64,000 bases of DNA from JALCLA01 sp965653565. Its GTDB lineage: Bacteria > Pseudomonadota > Gammaproteobacteria > Xanthomonadales > Xanthomonadaceae. The translations under genes were made by a program, and so were the position numbers. How positions within the stretch are numbered: the first letter of the stretch is position 1; each line of letters begins with the position of its first letter. The notes beneath the pieces were generated by a model. That model made no database searches. It saw only the letters and a program-made list of their open reading frames with translations, and was not told the DNA's origin. Positions 8,681-17,978 of this stretch are shown one piece after another. The stretch lies in assembly GCA_965653565.1 (NCBI GenBank), contig CBFHAI010000021.1:8161-72160 (forward strand), in the 5' to 3' direction.

Positions 8681-10525
8681 ATGTTGCGTGCAATATTGTT
8701 GTCCGCCGTCCTGCTGTGCGCCGCCACGGCGCAGGCCGCGGCCGATGTGTCGCTCTGGCCGACGCGCGTACGCGAGGCGGGCGGCGTCGCCGCCTGGCAG
8801 CAGATGGTAGCGCTGCGCTCCACCGGCACGCTGGCCGTCGGCGGACTGGAGGGCGAATTCGAAGCGCTCGAGGACGCCCGCGACGGCCGCTCGATCAGCC
8901 GCTACAAGCTCGGGCCGATGGAAGGCGGACAGGGTTACGACGGCGAAACCAGCTGGTCGCGCACCGACGCCGAAACCGTGCTGGCCGACAGCGCCGAAGC
9001 CCAGGCGAATGCCGTCACCGGCGCCTGGATCTCACGCCGCGGCTATTTCGGCGACAGCGGCGTGCGGTACGGCGCGGCCGAAGCGCGCAGCCACGAAGGT
9101 ATCGATTATGTCGTCGTCGGCGCGACGCCGGACGGCGGTTCGCCGATCGAGTTGTGGTTCGATGCGAAAACCGCGCTGCTCGCACGTACCGTGCAGCGTA
9201 TCGGCCAGGACGATCAGGTGATGCGCTTCGAGGATTACCGCGACGTGGCCGGCGTGCCCGTGCCGTTCCGCGTCGTCAACGAAGGCAACGACCCGCGCAA
9301 CCGCAGCCTGATCGAGTACGCGTCGGTGCAGGCCTTGGACGAAGTCGCAGCGGATGCTTTCGCCCGCCCATTAGCCGCGGCGCAGGACTTTGCGTTCACC
9401 GATGGCGGCACCGCGGCCACGCTGAAGTTCGAGCTGCTCAACAACCACATCTATGTCGATGGCGCGATCGACGGCAAGCCGGTGCGCCTGCTGTTCGACA
9501 CCGGCGGCTTGAATCTGCTGACGCCGCAGGCGGCGAAACGGCTGGGCCTGAAATCGGCAGGCCGGATGGCCGCGCGCGGTGTCGGCGAGTCGCAGGTCGA
9601 TGTCGGTTTCGCGCGCGCCGGACGCCTCGAACTGGGCACGCTGCGGATGGATGCGCCGCTGTTCTACGTGATGGATCTGGGCGACCTGCCGCAGGTCGAA
9701 GGTTTCCCGTTCGATGGCCTGGTCGGCTACGAGGTCTTTCATCGCCTCGGTGTGCAGATCGATTACGCCCGCGGCGTGATGACGATGACGCATCCGGACC
9801 GCTATCGCGCCCCGTCGAACGCCACCGCGCTCGACTTCACGCTCGACGGCCGCATCCCGGTGGTGCAGGGCGAAATCGATGGGCTTCCCGCACGTATCTC
9901 GATCGACACCGGCTCGCGCGCGTCGATCAGTCTGCACTCGCCGTTCGTGCGCGAACACGGCTTGATCGAACGCTTCGGCGCCTGCTTCGAAACCGTCACC
10001 GGTTGGGGCGTGGGCGGCGCGGCGCGCGGCTGGCCGGTGCGTTTGCCGTCGGTGCGATTGGGCGCGGCGGAAGTGACCGACGTGCTCGCCGATCTGGTCA
10101 CCAGCGATAAGGGCGCGTTCGCCAATCCGGATATTTCCGGCAACATCGGCAGCGGCCTGCTGCGGCGTTTCGTCGTCGATTTCGACTATCGCGCACGCAA
10201 GATGTATCTGGCGCCCGGCCCCGACCATGGCTATCGCGACAACTACGATCGCGCCGGCCTGTGGCTGATGCTCGATGGCAATGCGATCCGCGTTGCCGGC
10301 ATCACACCGGGAAGTGCGGCGGAACGCGCCGGCGTAAAGGTGGACGATCGCATCGTCGCGATCGACGACGCCGCGGTTAAATCGCGCAGCCTCGCCGGCT
10401 GGCGCGCGCTGTTGCGCGACACCGCGGAAGGAACCCGCATGACCTTGAGCCTGTTGCGCGACGGCAAGCCGCAGACGCTCGCGCTGACGCTGAAGGATCG
10501 CATCGCCGACTGCGCGTCGCACTGA
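8681..10525 (+). CDS. exported double aspartic protease (retropepsin-like) with PDZ domain
   Basis: A 614-residue secreted protein. Residues 1-20 form a signal peptide (AATAQAAA). An N-terminal domain (about 25-230) resembles periplasmic lipoprotein-carrier folds. Two aspartyl-protease domains follow, with catalytic triplets in LLFDTGGLN (about residue 272) and ISIDTGSRAS (about 409). A PDZ domain occupies about 520-605 (ITPGSAAERAGVKVDDRIV). Two DTG motifs in one chain would allow an intramolecular active site instead of the usual retropepsin dimer. Start at ATG 8681, with AAGAGG upstream. Substrate unknown; probably periplasmic quality control or processing. Confidence 0.85.
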   Translation: MLRAILLSAVLLCAATAQAAADVSLWPTRVREAGGVAAWQQMVALRSTGTLAVGGLEGEFEALEDARDGRSISRYKLGPMEGGQGYDGETSWSRTDAETVLADSAEAQANAVTGAWISRRGYFGDSGVRYGAAEARSHEGIDYVVVGATPDGGSPIELWFDAKTALLARTVQRIGQDDQVMRFEDYRDVAGVPVPFRVVNEGNDPRNRSLIEYASVQALDEVAADAFARPLAAAQDFAFTDGGTAATLKFELLNNHIYVDGAIDGKPVRLLFDTGGLNLLTPQAAKRLGLKSAGRMAARGVGESQVDVGFARAGRLELGTLRMDAPLFYVMDLGDLPQVEGFPFDGLVGYEVFHRLGVQIDYARGVMTMTHPDRYRAPSNATALDFTLDGRIPVVQGEIDGLPARISIDTGSRASISLHSPFVREHGLIERFGACFETVTGWGVGGAARGWPVRLPSVRLGAAEVTDVLADLVTSDKGAFANPDISGNIGSGLLRRFVVDFDYRARKMYLAPGPDHGYRDNYDRAGLWLMLDGNAIRVAGITPGSAAERAGVKVDDRIVAIDDAAVKSRSLAGWRALLRDTAEGTRMTLSLLRDGKPQTLALTLKDRIADCASH

Positions 10526-10534
10526 CGCGCGGTC

Positions 10535-11449
10535 TCAGGAAAATCCGCCCAGCAGCCAGTTCCACAGCGGCAGCGTCGCCAGCGCCAGCACCGTGCCGTA
10601 GCCCACCAGGGCGGCGGCCAGGCTCGGCGCCAGGCGATGCGAAATTGCGAGCGCCCCGGCCGTGATCATCGGCGGCATCGCGGTTTCGAGCACGGCGGCG
10701 TCCGCCATCACCTCGCCCATGCCGAACGCGCTCACCAAGACCAATATCGCCAGCGGCATGACGACGAGTTTCAACAGCAGGCCGGCGCCGAGCGGCGCCA
10801 GTTCATCGCGTGGCAAGCGCAGTTTCAGTGTCAGGCCGACGGCGAGCGCGACGATCGGCAACAACGCATCGGCCAAACGCTGCAGCACCGAAGCGATCAC
10901 CGCCGGCGGCTCGGCCGGCATCACGGTGAGCGCCACCAGCAGCGCGACGAACGGCGGAAACCGCACGATCCGCCGCGCCAGCGCACCGGGCGTCGGGCGC
11001 TCGTCGCCGCCGTAACGCGCGAGCACCCACAGCCCCCAGGTCGAAAGAATCAGGAAGGTGCCGAACTGGTCGTAAATCACCGCGTACGGCAGCGCCTCTT
11101 CGCCGAGCAAGGCACGGATCAGCGGATAGCCGAGAAACGAGGTGTTGCCGAGCGGCACGCACAGCAGCAACACCGCGCGCTCGTCGTCGCGCAATTTCAT
11201 CGGTTTCGCGGCAGCGAACACCAGCGCGACGCTGATCAGCAACACCGCCCACGGCAACAACGCCAGCCCCAGCACCGCGGAATTCAATTCGAGCTTCGCC
11301 GCGTAGAGCAGCACCGCCGCCGGCAGGCACAGATACAACACGAACAGATTCAACACGTCGGCGGCGTTGTCGGGAAACAACCGCAACGCCGCGCAGGCCT
11401 TGCCCAGCGCGAGCATCAGCAGCACCAGGACGAAGGCGTCGAGAGCCAT
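10535..11449 (-). CDS. AEC-family transporter (auxin efflux carrier type)
   Basis: A 304-residue inner-membrane protein with about ten hydrophobic helices in the two-bundle arrangement of AEC permeases. It has LPLGNTSFLGYPLIRALLG-like sequence (here VPLGNTSFLGYP) and the second-half motif ETAMPPMITAGALA, both characteristic of the family. Bacterial members carry dicarboxylates such as malate or malonate, but the substrate cannot be assigned here. I chose the ATG at 11449 because the frame upstream of it is antisense to neighbouring coding sequence. It follows the VOC gene by 8 bases and is probably in one operon with it. Confidence 0.85.
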   Translation of the reverse strand: MALDAFVLVLLMLALGKACAALRLFPDNAADVLNLFVLYLCLPAAVLLYAAKLELNSAVLGLALLPWAVLLISVALVFAAAKPMKLRDDERAVLLLCVPLGNTSFLGYPLIRALLGEEALPYAVIYDQFGTFLILSTWGLWVLARYGGDERPTPGALARRIVRFPPFVALLVALTVMPAEPPAVIASVLQRLADALLPIVALAVGLTLKLRLPRDELAPLGAGLLLKLVVMPLAILVLVSAFGMGEVMADAAVLETAMPPMITAGALAISHRLAPSLAAALVGYGTVLALATLPLWNWLLGGFS

Positions 11450-11457
11450 GCCGCGCG

Positions 11458-11829
11458 TTATTTGATCGAGTGCAGACCGATCATATTGCCTTCGGTGTCG
11501 TGGGCCAGCGCGATGAAGCCGTACTCGCCGATCGACATCTTCTCGCGGTACAGCTTGCCGCCCGCACCGGCCACGCGCGCGGCTTCCACCGCCACGTCGT
11601 CGCAACTGAAATACACCAGCGTGCTGTTGCCGCCCGACGGATAGCCTTCCATCTTCACCAGCGCGCCGGACGCGCCATTGGTTTCCATGTCCATCGGAAA
11701 CGCCCACATTTCCAGGTCGGGCGTGTTCAAGCGCTCGAACTCGGTCTTGAACACGGTTTCGTAGAACTTGCGCGCGCGCGGCATGTCCTGCACGTAGATT
11801 TCGAACCAGACCACGGGATTCTTCTTCAT
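11458..11829 (-). CDS. VOC-family (glyoxalase/bleomycin-resistance fold) protein
   Basis: A 123-residue single-domain VOC protein: PVVWFEIYVQDMPRARKFYE at the start and GFIALAHDTEGNMIGLHS at the end, matching the beta-alpha-beta-beta-beta repeats of the fold. The usual metal ligands are a His or Glu at the start of each module. Here E9 in the first strand and the terminal GLHS are candidates, so metal binding is uncertain. PhnB/YdcJ-like stand-alone VOC proteins are often of unknown substrate. The start at 11829 has GAGGA upstream. Confidence 0.82.
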   Translation of the reverse strand: MKKNPVVWFEIYVQDMPRARKFYETVFKTEFERLNTPDLEMWAFPMDMETNGASGALVKMEGYPSGGNSTLVYFSCDDVAVEAARVAGAGGKLYREKMSIGEYGFIALAHDTEGNMIGLHSIK

Positions 11830-11911
11830 CGCGACGTCCTCGGAAGATTGGGAGGCGCCGGGCAGGGCCGGCGACGGCGCCAAGTCTGACGGGACGCGCG
11901 AAGAGCGGCAA

Positions 11912-12718
11912 TCAGTTCGTCACCGCGCGCAGATGCCGCTCGAACGAGGCGTCCACCGCCGCCCGCCCGCCGCCGATGATGTTGCGGCCCCAGCTGAAAC
12001 CGAACACATCTTCGAACTTGTAGCCCGCGATGCGCGCCTGCATCGCGCGCACGTCGCTGGTCTTCATCGGCAACAGGTTCGGATAGCTGTGCATGAAGGC
12101 GACGTGGCGGCGATCGAGCACCACCTGCAGTGCATCGCCGGGGAACAGCGCGCCGCCGGCGCGCGGACGGCTTTTCCAGTGCAGCGCGGTACTGCCGGGG
12201 AAATGCCCGCCACAGCGGATCAAGGTGACGTCGTCCGACAGACGCAACTGGTCGCCGTTCCAGAACTGCACCTGTGGCGCGCTGCGCTGCACCCATTGGC
12301 GGTCGGCTTCGTGCAACAGGATCGGCACGCCGCCGAGCGCCTCGCTCCATTCGACCATCGACGAATAGAAGTGCGGATGCGAGATCACGATGCGGCCGAC
12401 GCCGCCGCGCGCGCGCAGCGCGGCGACGGCTTCGTCGGTGACCAGGCTGACGCACTCCCACAGAATATTGCCGGCGTCGGTCGGCAGCAGCAGCGCGCGC
12501 TGCGGAATGGCGAATTCCGACGCCATCGCGAAGCCGAGCAAACCGTCGTCGTCGCCGATGCGAAGCGCGAACTTCGCGCGCAGTGCATCGTGCGTGGTCC
12601 AGCGCTGGCCCTGCCAGCCGACGTACTGGCGGTCGTCCTCGCAGATCGGGCAGTGCGCGGGCGGCGCGTTCGACGGTTGGTATTGGGTGCCGCAGGTTTC
12701 GCAGAGATAGGCTGGCAT
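11912..12718 (-). CDS. metallo-beta-lactamase-fold protein with N-terminal rubredoxin-like zinc/iron knuckles
   Basis: A 268-residue protein. The first 35 residues carry two knuckles, CETCG and CPIC, the spacing of a rubredoxin-like metal site. The rest is an MBL-fold domain with late-strand motifs CGGHFPGSTALHW and FPGDALQVV. The normal HxHxDH active-site loop is replaced by SHPHFYSSMVEW, retaining two His but losing the Asp-His pair, so classical dinuclear hydrolysis is doubtful. It is immediately upstream of the VOC gene on the same strand (82 bases) and 41 bases downstream of a GST gene, suggesting a detoxification-type cluster. Function unassigned. Confidence 0.8.
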   Translation of the reverse strand: MPAYLCETCGTQYQPSNAPPAHCPICEDDRQYVGWQGQRWTTHDALRAKFALRIGDDDGLLGFAMASEFAIPQRALLLPTDAGNILWECVSLVTDEAVAALRARGGVGRIVISHPHFYSSMVEWSEALGGVPILLHEADRQWVQRSAPQVQFWNGDQLRLSDDVTLIRCGGHFPGSTALHWKSRPRAGGALFPGDALQVVLDRRHVAFMHSYPNLLPMKTSDVRAMQARIAGYKFEDVFGFSWGRNIIGGGRAAVDASFERHLRAVTN

Positions 12719-12759
12719 GGCGGAGAATTCTTGAAGATGGGAAGTCGGGCCGGCGGCGA

Positions 12760-13455
12760 TCAACGCGGCGCCGGCGTGCCGAACAGCGTGCGTCGCTCTT
12801 CGTCGTTCCAGTCGGGCGGCCGGCTGTAGGTGTCTTCGACGCCGACGTAGGCGCGCTGCGTGGCCGCGCGCGCCGCGATGCGCTCGAACCAGCGCTGCAG
12901 GTGCGGAAACTGCGCCAGATCCTGGCCATGCCCGCGATGCGGAACGATCCACGGATAGATCGCGATATCGGCGATCGAATACGCATCGCCCACGATCCAG
13001 TCGCGCCCATCGAGGCGGCGATCGAGCACGCCGTAAAGCCGCGCCACTTCCTTGGTATAGCGTTCGATCGCCCCGGTAATGGGATTGGGCGCGTAGACGC
13101 GGAAATAGCCGGCCTGTCCGGCCATCGGCCCGAGCCCGCCGACCTGCCAGAAAAGCCACTGCAGCACGTCGAGGCGTTCGCGTTCGTTCGCCGGCAGCAG
13201 CTGCTGCGATTTCTGCGCCAGGTACAGCAGGATCGCGCCAGATTCGAACACCGATTGCGGCGCGCCGCCATCGGCCGGCGCGTGATCGACGATGGCCGGG
13301 ATCTTGTTGTTGGGCGAGATGGCGAGGAACGCCGGTGCGAACTGCTCGCCCTTGCCGAGCCGCACTTTGACGACGCGATGCGGCAGGCCGGTTTCTTCGA
13401 GGAACAGCAGGATTTTCTGGCCGTTCGGTGTGGGTGCGTAGTAGAAATCGAGCAT
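12760..13455 (-). CDS. glutathione S-transferase, YfcG-like disulfide-bond oxidoreductase
   Basis: A 231-residue cytoplasmic GST. The thioredoxin-fold N-terminal domain begins with FYYAPTPNGQKILLFLEETG and contains SPNNKIPAIVDHAPADGG and VFESGAILLYLA. These are near-identical to E. coli YfcG, whose Thr/Asn pair binds glutathione. The helical C-terminal domain has LQWLFWQVGGLGPMAGQAGYF and SIADIAIYPW. YfcG shows glutathione-dependent disulfide reductase activity. The length matches the family. It is divergent from the MocR regulator with 82 bases between starts. Confidence 0.9.
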   Translation of the reverse strand: MLDFYYAPTPNGQKILLFLEETGLPHRVVKVRLGKGEQFAPAFLAISPNNKIPAIVDHAPADGGAPQSVFESGAILLYLAQKSQQLLPANERERLDVLQWLFWQVGGLGPMAGQAGYFRVYAPNPITGAIERYTKEVARLYGVLDRRLDGRDWIVGDAYSIADIAIYPWIVPHRGHGQDLAQFPHLQRWFERIAARAATQRAYVGVEDTYSRPPDWNDEERRTLFGTPAPR

Positions 13456-13499
13456 TGCGGTCTCCGGACAGGGCCGTGCGATGGGCCAAGATTAGGACT

Positions 13500-13535
13500 A
13501 ATCTGGCACCTTGCCTGCGCCAGTTCGACCAGATT
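13500..13535. promoter_or_regulatory. inverted repeat in the gst-mocR divergent promoter region
   Basis: AATCTGG (13500-13506) and CCAGATT (13529-13535) form a 7-bp inverted repeat with a 22-base spacer, just upstream of the MocR ATG. MocR regulators usually bind in such divergent regions; the operator role is inferred. Confidence 0.35.
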
Positions 13536-13537
13536 CG

Positions 13538-14986
13538 ATGGAGCCAGTTTTTCCCTTCGACGTGCGGCTGCCGGCGCCCGGCGGCGGAACGCTGACGCAG
13601 GCGCTGCACCAGCAGCTGCGCGCCGCGATTCTCGACGGCCGGCTGGCGTCCGGCTACGCCCTGCCTGCCACGCGCAAGGTTGCCGATGCGCTCGGCATCG
13701 CGCGCAACACGGTCGTCGCCGCCTACGATCTGCTCGTCGCGGAAGGCTACGCGCTGCCGCGCCGTGGCGCGAAGGCGATGGTCGCCGACCTCGCCGTGCG
13801 GCGTGTCGCGAAGACGCCGCCGCGGCAACGCACGGTGCAGGAAACCCGGCTCAACCCGACCTGGCGCACCGCAACGGCGCTGCCGACGCCGCCCAAGGAT
13901 CTGCCGCCGCGCTGCTTCCGTCTGGGCATTCCCGAACACCGCTATTTTCCGCACGACGTGTGGCGGCGGCTGACGGCGCAGGCCTTGCGGCAGTGGTCGC
14001 GCAAGGGCTTTGCCTATGCGCCGTCGCAAGGCATCCCGGAATTGCGCGACGCCATCGCGCGCCACGTGGCGTTCGCGCGTGCGGTGTCGTGCGTGGCGGA
14101 CGATGTCATCGTCACTTCCGGCGCGCAGCAGGCCTTCGACCTGCTGGCGCGCGTGCTGGTGACGCCAGGACAAACGCGCGTCGCCGTCGAGGAGCCGGGT
14201 TACCCGCCGCTGCGTGCCACGTTCGCGGCGGCCGGGGCGCGGCTGGCGCATGTGCCGGTCGACGACGAGGGACTATGCGTCGATCGCCTGCCGGCCGATA
14301 CCAGCGTCATCAGCGTGACGCCGTCGCACCAATCGCCGACCGGTGTCGCACTGTCGCTGCGGCGCCGCGCCGCGCTGCTCGATTTCGCGCGGGCGCGCGG
14401 CGCCGTCGTCATCGAAGACGACTACGACGGCGAATTCCGCTTCGGCGCGCGGCCGCTCGATGCGCTGCAGACGCTCGATCGCAACGCGCTGGTGTTCTAT
14501 GTCGGCACCTTCTCGAAAAGCCTGTCGCCGTCGCTGCGGCAAGGCTTCATCGTGGCGCCGCCGTGGGCGCGCGACGCATTGATCGCCGCCAAGCAATGCG
14601 CCGATGCGCACTGCGATACGGTGGCGCAATCGGTGCTGGCCGCCTTCATCCGCGACGGCCACCTCGCACGCCATGTGCGACGCATGCGGCCGATCTATGC
14701 GGCGCGGCGCGAGGCGCTGCTCGGCGGGCTGCGCACCAAACTGCAGCCGTGGCTCGAACCGATCGCGTCCGAGGCAGGCCTGCACCTCGCCGCCCGCCTG
14801 CATGTGCCGCAGGATGCGGAAAGGATTTTCGCGAAGGCGCGCAAATTCGTGCCGGGCGCGCAGTCGATCGCCGAGTACTCGCACGCAGCCCCGGCGCAGC
14901 CGGCCCTGTCGTTCGGTTATGGCGTCATCGAAGCCGACGACATCGCGCAGGCAATCGCGAAGCTGCGGCGATCGCTCGAACGCTGA
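13538..14986 (+). CDS. MocR/PdxR-family regulator (GntR HTH fused to PLP aminotransferase fold)
   Basis: A 482-residue chimeric regulator. The N-terminal GntR winged HTH (about residues 15-80) contains TLTQALHQQLRAAILDGRL and LPATRKVADALGIARNTVVA. A fold-type I aminotransferase domain follows, with SGAQQAFDLLARVLV, the aspartate region IEDDYDGEF, and the PLP-lysine motif GTFSKSLSPSLRQGF. Such proteins sense PLP or a PLP-amine adduct and control nearby genes. I chose the ATG at 13538; a TTG at 13511 in the same frame would add nine residues. The adjacent GST gene is a likely target. Confidence 0.88.
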   Translation: MEPVFPFDVRLPAPGGGTLTQALHQQLRAAILDGRLASGYALPATRKVADALGIARNTVVAAYDLLVAEGYALPRRGAKAMVADLAVRRVAKTPPRQRTVQETRLNPTWRTATALPTPPKDLPPRCFRLGIPEHRYFPHDVWRRLTAQALRQWSRKGFAYAPSQGIPELRDAIARHVAFARAVSCVADDVIVTSGAQQAFDLLARVLVTPGQTRVAVEEPGYPPLRATFAAAGARLAHVPVDDEGLCVDRLPADTSVISVTPSHQSPTGVALSLRRRAALLDFARARGAVVIEDDYDGEFRFGARPLDALQTLDRNALVFYVGTFSKSLSPSLRQGFIVAPPWARDALIAAKQCADAHCDTVAQSVLAAFIRDGHLARHVRRMRPIYAARREALLGGLRTKLQPWLEPIASEAGLHLAARLHVPQDAERIFAKARKFVPGAQSIAEYSHAAPAQPALSFGYGVIEADDIAQAIAKLRRSLER

Positions 14987-15017
14987 GCGGCTTCGCGCCA
15001 AACAATCAGCTCGACGA

Positions 15018-17969
15018 TCAGCTCAACGAAACCGCGCTCGCCGCCACGCCGTACTTGCGTTCGACGAACAGGCGCAAGCGATCGAACGAAGTCGCCAGGT
15101 CCGCCGCCAGCGGCGCCAGCTTCGCCAGTTCGTGCGCGCGCGCGGCGAGTTCCAGGCGTTCGGCGGCGCCAGCCAGTTCGATCGTTCCGACCAGCAGCGC
15201 CGCGCCGCGCAGCTTGTGCGCTTCGCGCGCCAGCGCGATCGCGTCGCCGCCGATCATCGCCTGGCGCACCGTGCCCAAATCGGCGCGCGTGGTTTCCAGA
15301 TAGTCGCGCAGCAGATCGCGTTGCGCGTCGGGCTCGCCGCCGGCGATGCCGGCGAGCACGGCCAGGTCGATCGGCGGCGGCTGGTCGAGCTGCGGCAACA
15401 GCGGGAGCTGGGCGTTCCTGTCGTCGCGCGCGATCGGTTGCACGCGCGCATCGGCGCGCGGCAGATGCGGCAGCCATTTGTGCAGGCGGTCCACCAGCAC
15501 CGGAATCGTCACCGGCTTGACCAGGTAATCGTCCATGCCGGCCGCGATGCTGCGCTCGGCGTCGCCCTTCATCGCGGCGGCGGTGACGGCGATGATCGGT
15601 GTGCGCGGCAGGTTCTCGCGCTGTTCGATCTCGCGGATCGCACCGGTCATCTGGTGGCCGTCGAGCTTCGGCATGTGCACGTCGGACAACACCAGCGCGA
15701 AGCGTCCGCTGCGCCAGAATTCGAGGCCCTGCTCGCCGTCGTCGGCGCATTCGCAGGCGAATCCGGCGAGGCCGAGCTGGCGTGCGATCACGTGACGATT
15801 GGTCGGATGATCGTCGACCAGCAGGATCAGGCTGCCTTCGGCCTCCGCTTCCTGCACCGTCGGCAGGCGGCGCGGCACGAAGACGGCCGAATCGGTTTCA
15901 TCGGGCGATCCGCCGCCTTCGATGTCGTCGACGTCGCCGATCGGAAAGTCGGCGGTGAAGCGCATCGTGGTGCCTTCGCCCGGCCCGCTCGTCATGCCGA
16001 CTTCGCCGCCCATCAACTCGGCCAGGCGCTGGCAGATCGTGAGTCCCAGGCCCGTGCCGCCGTAGCGGCGCGTGGTGCTCGATTCGGCCTGCGTGAACGG
16101 CTGGAACAAACGCCGCTGGGCTTCCTCGCCGATGCCGATGCCGGTGTCGCTGACCGAGAATTCGATGCGTTCGCGCCGCGCATCGCCGCCGACACGGCGC
16201 ACGTTCACAACCACGCCGCCGTGCTCGGTGAACTTCACCGCGTTCGACAGGAAATTGCTGAGGATCTGCCGGATGCGCACCGGATCGGCAACATGCGCGC
16301 GCGCGATGTCCTCGTCGATATCGAACGCGAGGTTGAGTCCCTTGCTCGAGGCCGAGCCGAGAAAATTGTAGGCCGTGGTGCTGACCAGTTTGCGCAGGCT
16401 CACCGTCACCGGCGACAGATCGAGCTTGCCGGCTTCGATCTTCGAGAAATCGAGGATGTCGCCGACGATCTGCAGCAGCGCCTGCGCCGAGTGCTGGATG
16501 ATGGTCAGTGCGCGGCGCTGATCGTCGTCGAGTCTGGTGTGGCCGAGCACTTCCACCATGCCGGTGACGCCGATGATCGGCGTGCGGATTTCGTGGCTCA
16601 TCGCGGCCAGGAACGCGCTCTTGGCGCGGTTGGCTTCGCGCGCGCGCTGCTCGCTGTCGCGCAGCTCGCTTTCCAGCAGTTTGATTTCGGTCAGATCGGT
16701 GGCGACCGCCAGCAGGCCGACCAGTTCGCCCGCCTCGTTGCGCATCGACGACACCGCCATCAACACCGGCACGCGGCTGTCGTCCTTGCGGATCAGCGTC
16801 CACTCGCGCGGCGGCTGGCGCAGTTCGGCCAGCGTCTGCAGCACGCGCCAGTTCGGTGGCACCACGCTGTCGAGCGCCGCCGTCAGTTCGGTGGCGACCA
16901 AGCCGAGTTCTTCGTCGTCGAGCAGCGGCGGCGCGAAGTCCGACGCCGATTCGTCCGCCGCTTCGCCCTTCAAGCGCGCGCGCCGCCCGAGCATTTCATC
17001 GGCCGCATAACCGAGCAAACGCTCGGCGAATGGGTTGACGTGGGTGAACACGCCCTTCTCGTCGAGCGCGACGATGGCTATTTGAGCCGCCGACAGCAAC
17101 GAGCCCTGGAACAGTTCGCGCTGTTCGAGGGTGCGGCGCACGTTTTCGGTGTTCGCCAGCAGTTCGGTGAGTTCGTTCTCGTAGCTGAGCACGTCGGCGC
17201 GCATCGCGAGAAAGCCGTCGAGCACTTCGCCCAGTTCGCCACGCGGGCGATAGCGCGGCAGCGCTTCGAAATCGCGATCGCGCATGCGCTGCGACAGGTC
17301 ACTGAGGCTTTCGACGCCACGGTAAATGTTGCGCACGATCCAGCGCCCGACCAGCGCCACCACCACCAGCGTGAACAGGCTCAGCGCGATGCGCGCGGTG
17401 CGCACGCCGGCGACGCGGCTAGCGTCGTCGCGCACCACGCGTTCGGCCTCGATCATTTCCAGGTCGGACAGGAACTTCAGCCGTGTGGTGACCGGATCGA
17501 TCGCCGGATACATTTCGGTATCGGCGAAACGTCCGAGCGCGACCACATCGCGCGCATCGAGCAAGCGGCCGAGTTTCTCGGCGGCGCGGTCGGCATCGAC
17601 GCGCGCCTGCGCGATCTGGGTGAACAGCGTCTGCTGTTCGGGCGGACGCGGCATCGATTGCAGCTCGCCCCAGTGGCTGCGGATGCGCACCAGTGCGTTG
17701 TCGACGATGCCGCGGCCCTGCTCCCAGCCCATCAACTCGTTGCGCACCTTGAACGCGGTGTCGACGATTTCCATCGAGTACGCATCCGACACCGCCTTGA
17801 TGCGGCGCAGGCCGGCCAGCGATTCGCGATTGAGTTCCTGCAACGCGACGCGGGTGCGGTATTCGCTCCACTCGTCGAGCGCCAATACGCCGGCGCCGGT
17901 CAGCAACAACAGGCCGAACAGCGCGAGCAGCTGCAGCCGGATACTGACTTTCAGATCCAGGCCGCGCAT
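15018..17969 (-). CDS. hybrid sensor histidine kinase, BvgS/BarA-type phosphorelay
   Basis: A 983-residue inner-membrane kinase. TM1 is near residues 12-30, a helical periplasmic sensor spans to about 195, and TM2 is about 195-212. A HAMP-like region follows, then a PAS domain (about 295-435), HisKA with the phosphorylated His in MSHEIRTP (about 457), and HATPase with DTGIGIG and GGTGLGLTICQRLAELMGG. The receiver domain is about 700-830 (VDDHPTNR; phospho-Asp in LSDVHMP, about 761; KPV lysine). A C-terminal HPt domain carries AHKLRGAA (about 916). All relay residues are present. It follows the EAL response regulator by 9 bases and is probably its partner. The signal is unknown. Confidence 0.93.
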   Translation of the reverse strand: MRGLDLKVSIRLQLLALFGLLLLTGAGVLALDEWSEYRTRVALQELNRESLAGLRRIKAVSDAYSMEIVDTAFKVRNELMGWEQGRGIVDNALVRIRSHWGELQSMPRPPEQQTLFTQIAQARVDADRAAEKLGRLLDARDVVALGRFADTEMYPAIDPVTTRLKFLSDLEMIEAERVVRDDASRVAGVRTARIALSLFTLVVVALVGRWIVRNIYRGVESLSDLSQRMRDRDFEALPRYRPRGELGEVLDGFLAMRADVLSYENELTELLANTENVRRTLEQRELFQGSLLSAAQIAIVALDEKGVFTHVNPFAERLLGYAADEMLGRRARLKGEAADESASDFAPPLLDDEELGLVATELTAALDSVVPPNWRVLQTLAELRQPPREWTLIRKDDSRVPVLMAVSSMRNEAGELVGLLAVATDLTEIKLLESELRDSEQRAREANRAKSAFLAAMSHEIRTPIIGVTGMVEVLGHTRLDDDQRRALTIIQHSAQALLQIVGDILDFSKIEAGKLDLSPVTVSLRKLVSTTAYNFLGSASSKGLNLAFDIDEDIARAHVADPVRIRQILSNFLSNAVKFTEHGGVVVNVRRVGGDARRERIEFSVSDTGIGIGEEAQRRLFQPFTQAESSTTRRYGGTGLGLTICQRLAELMGGEVGMTSGPGEGTTMRFTADFPIGDVDDIEGGGSPDETDSAVFVPRRLPTVQEAEAEGSLILLVDDHPTNRHVIARQLGLAGFACECADDGEQGLEFWRSGRFALVLSDVHMPKLDGHQMTGAIREIEQRENLPRTPIIAVTAAAMKGDAERSIAAGMDDYLVKPVTIPVLVDRLHKWLPHLPRADARVQPIARDDRNAQLPLLPQLDQPPPIDLAVLAGIAGGEPDAQRDLLRDYLETTRADLGTVRQAMIGGDAIALAREAHKLRGAALLVGTIELAGAAERLELAARAHELAKLAPLAADLATSFDRLRLFVERKYGVAASAVSLS

Positions 17970-17978
17970 CGTGGCTCG

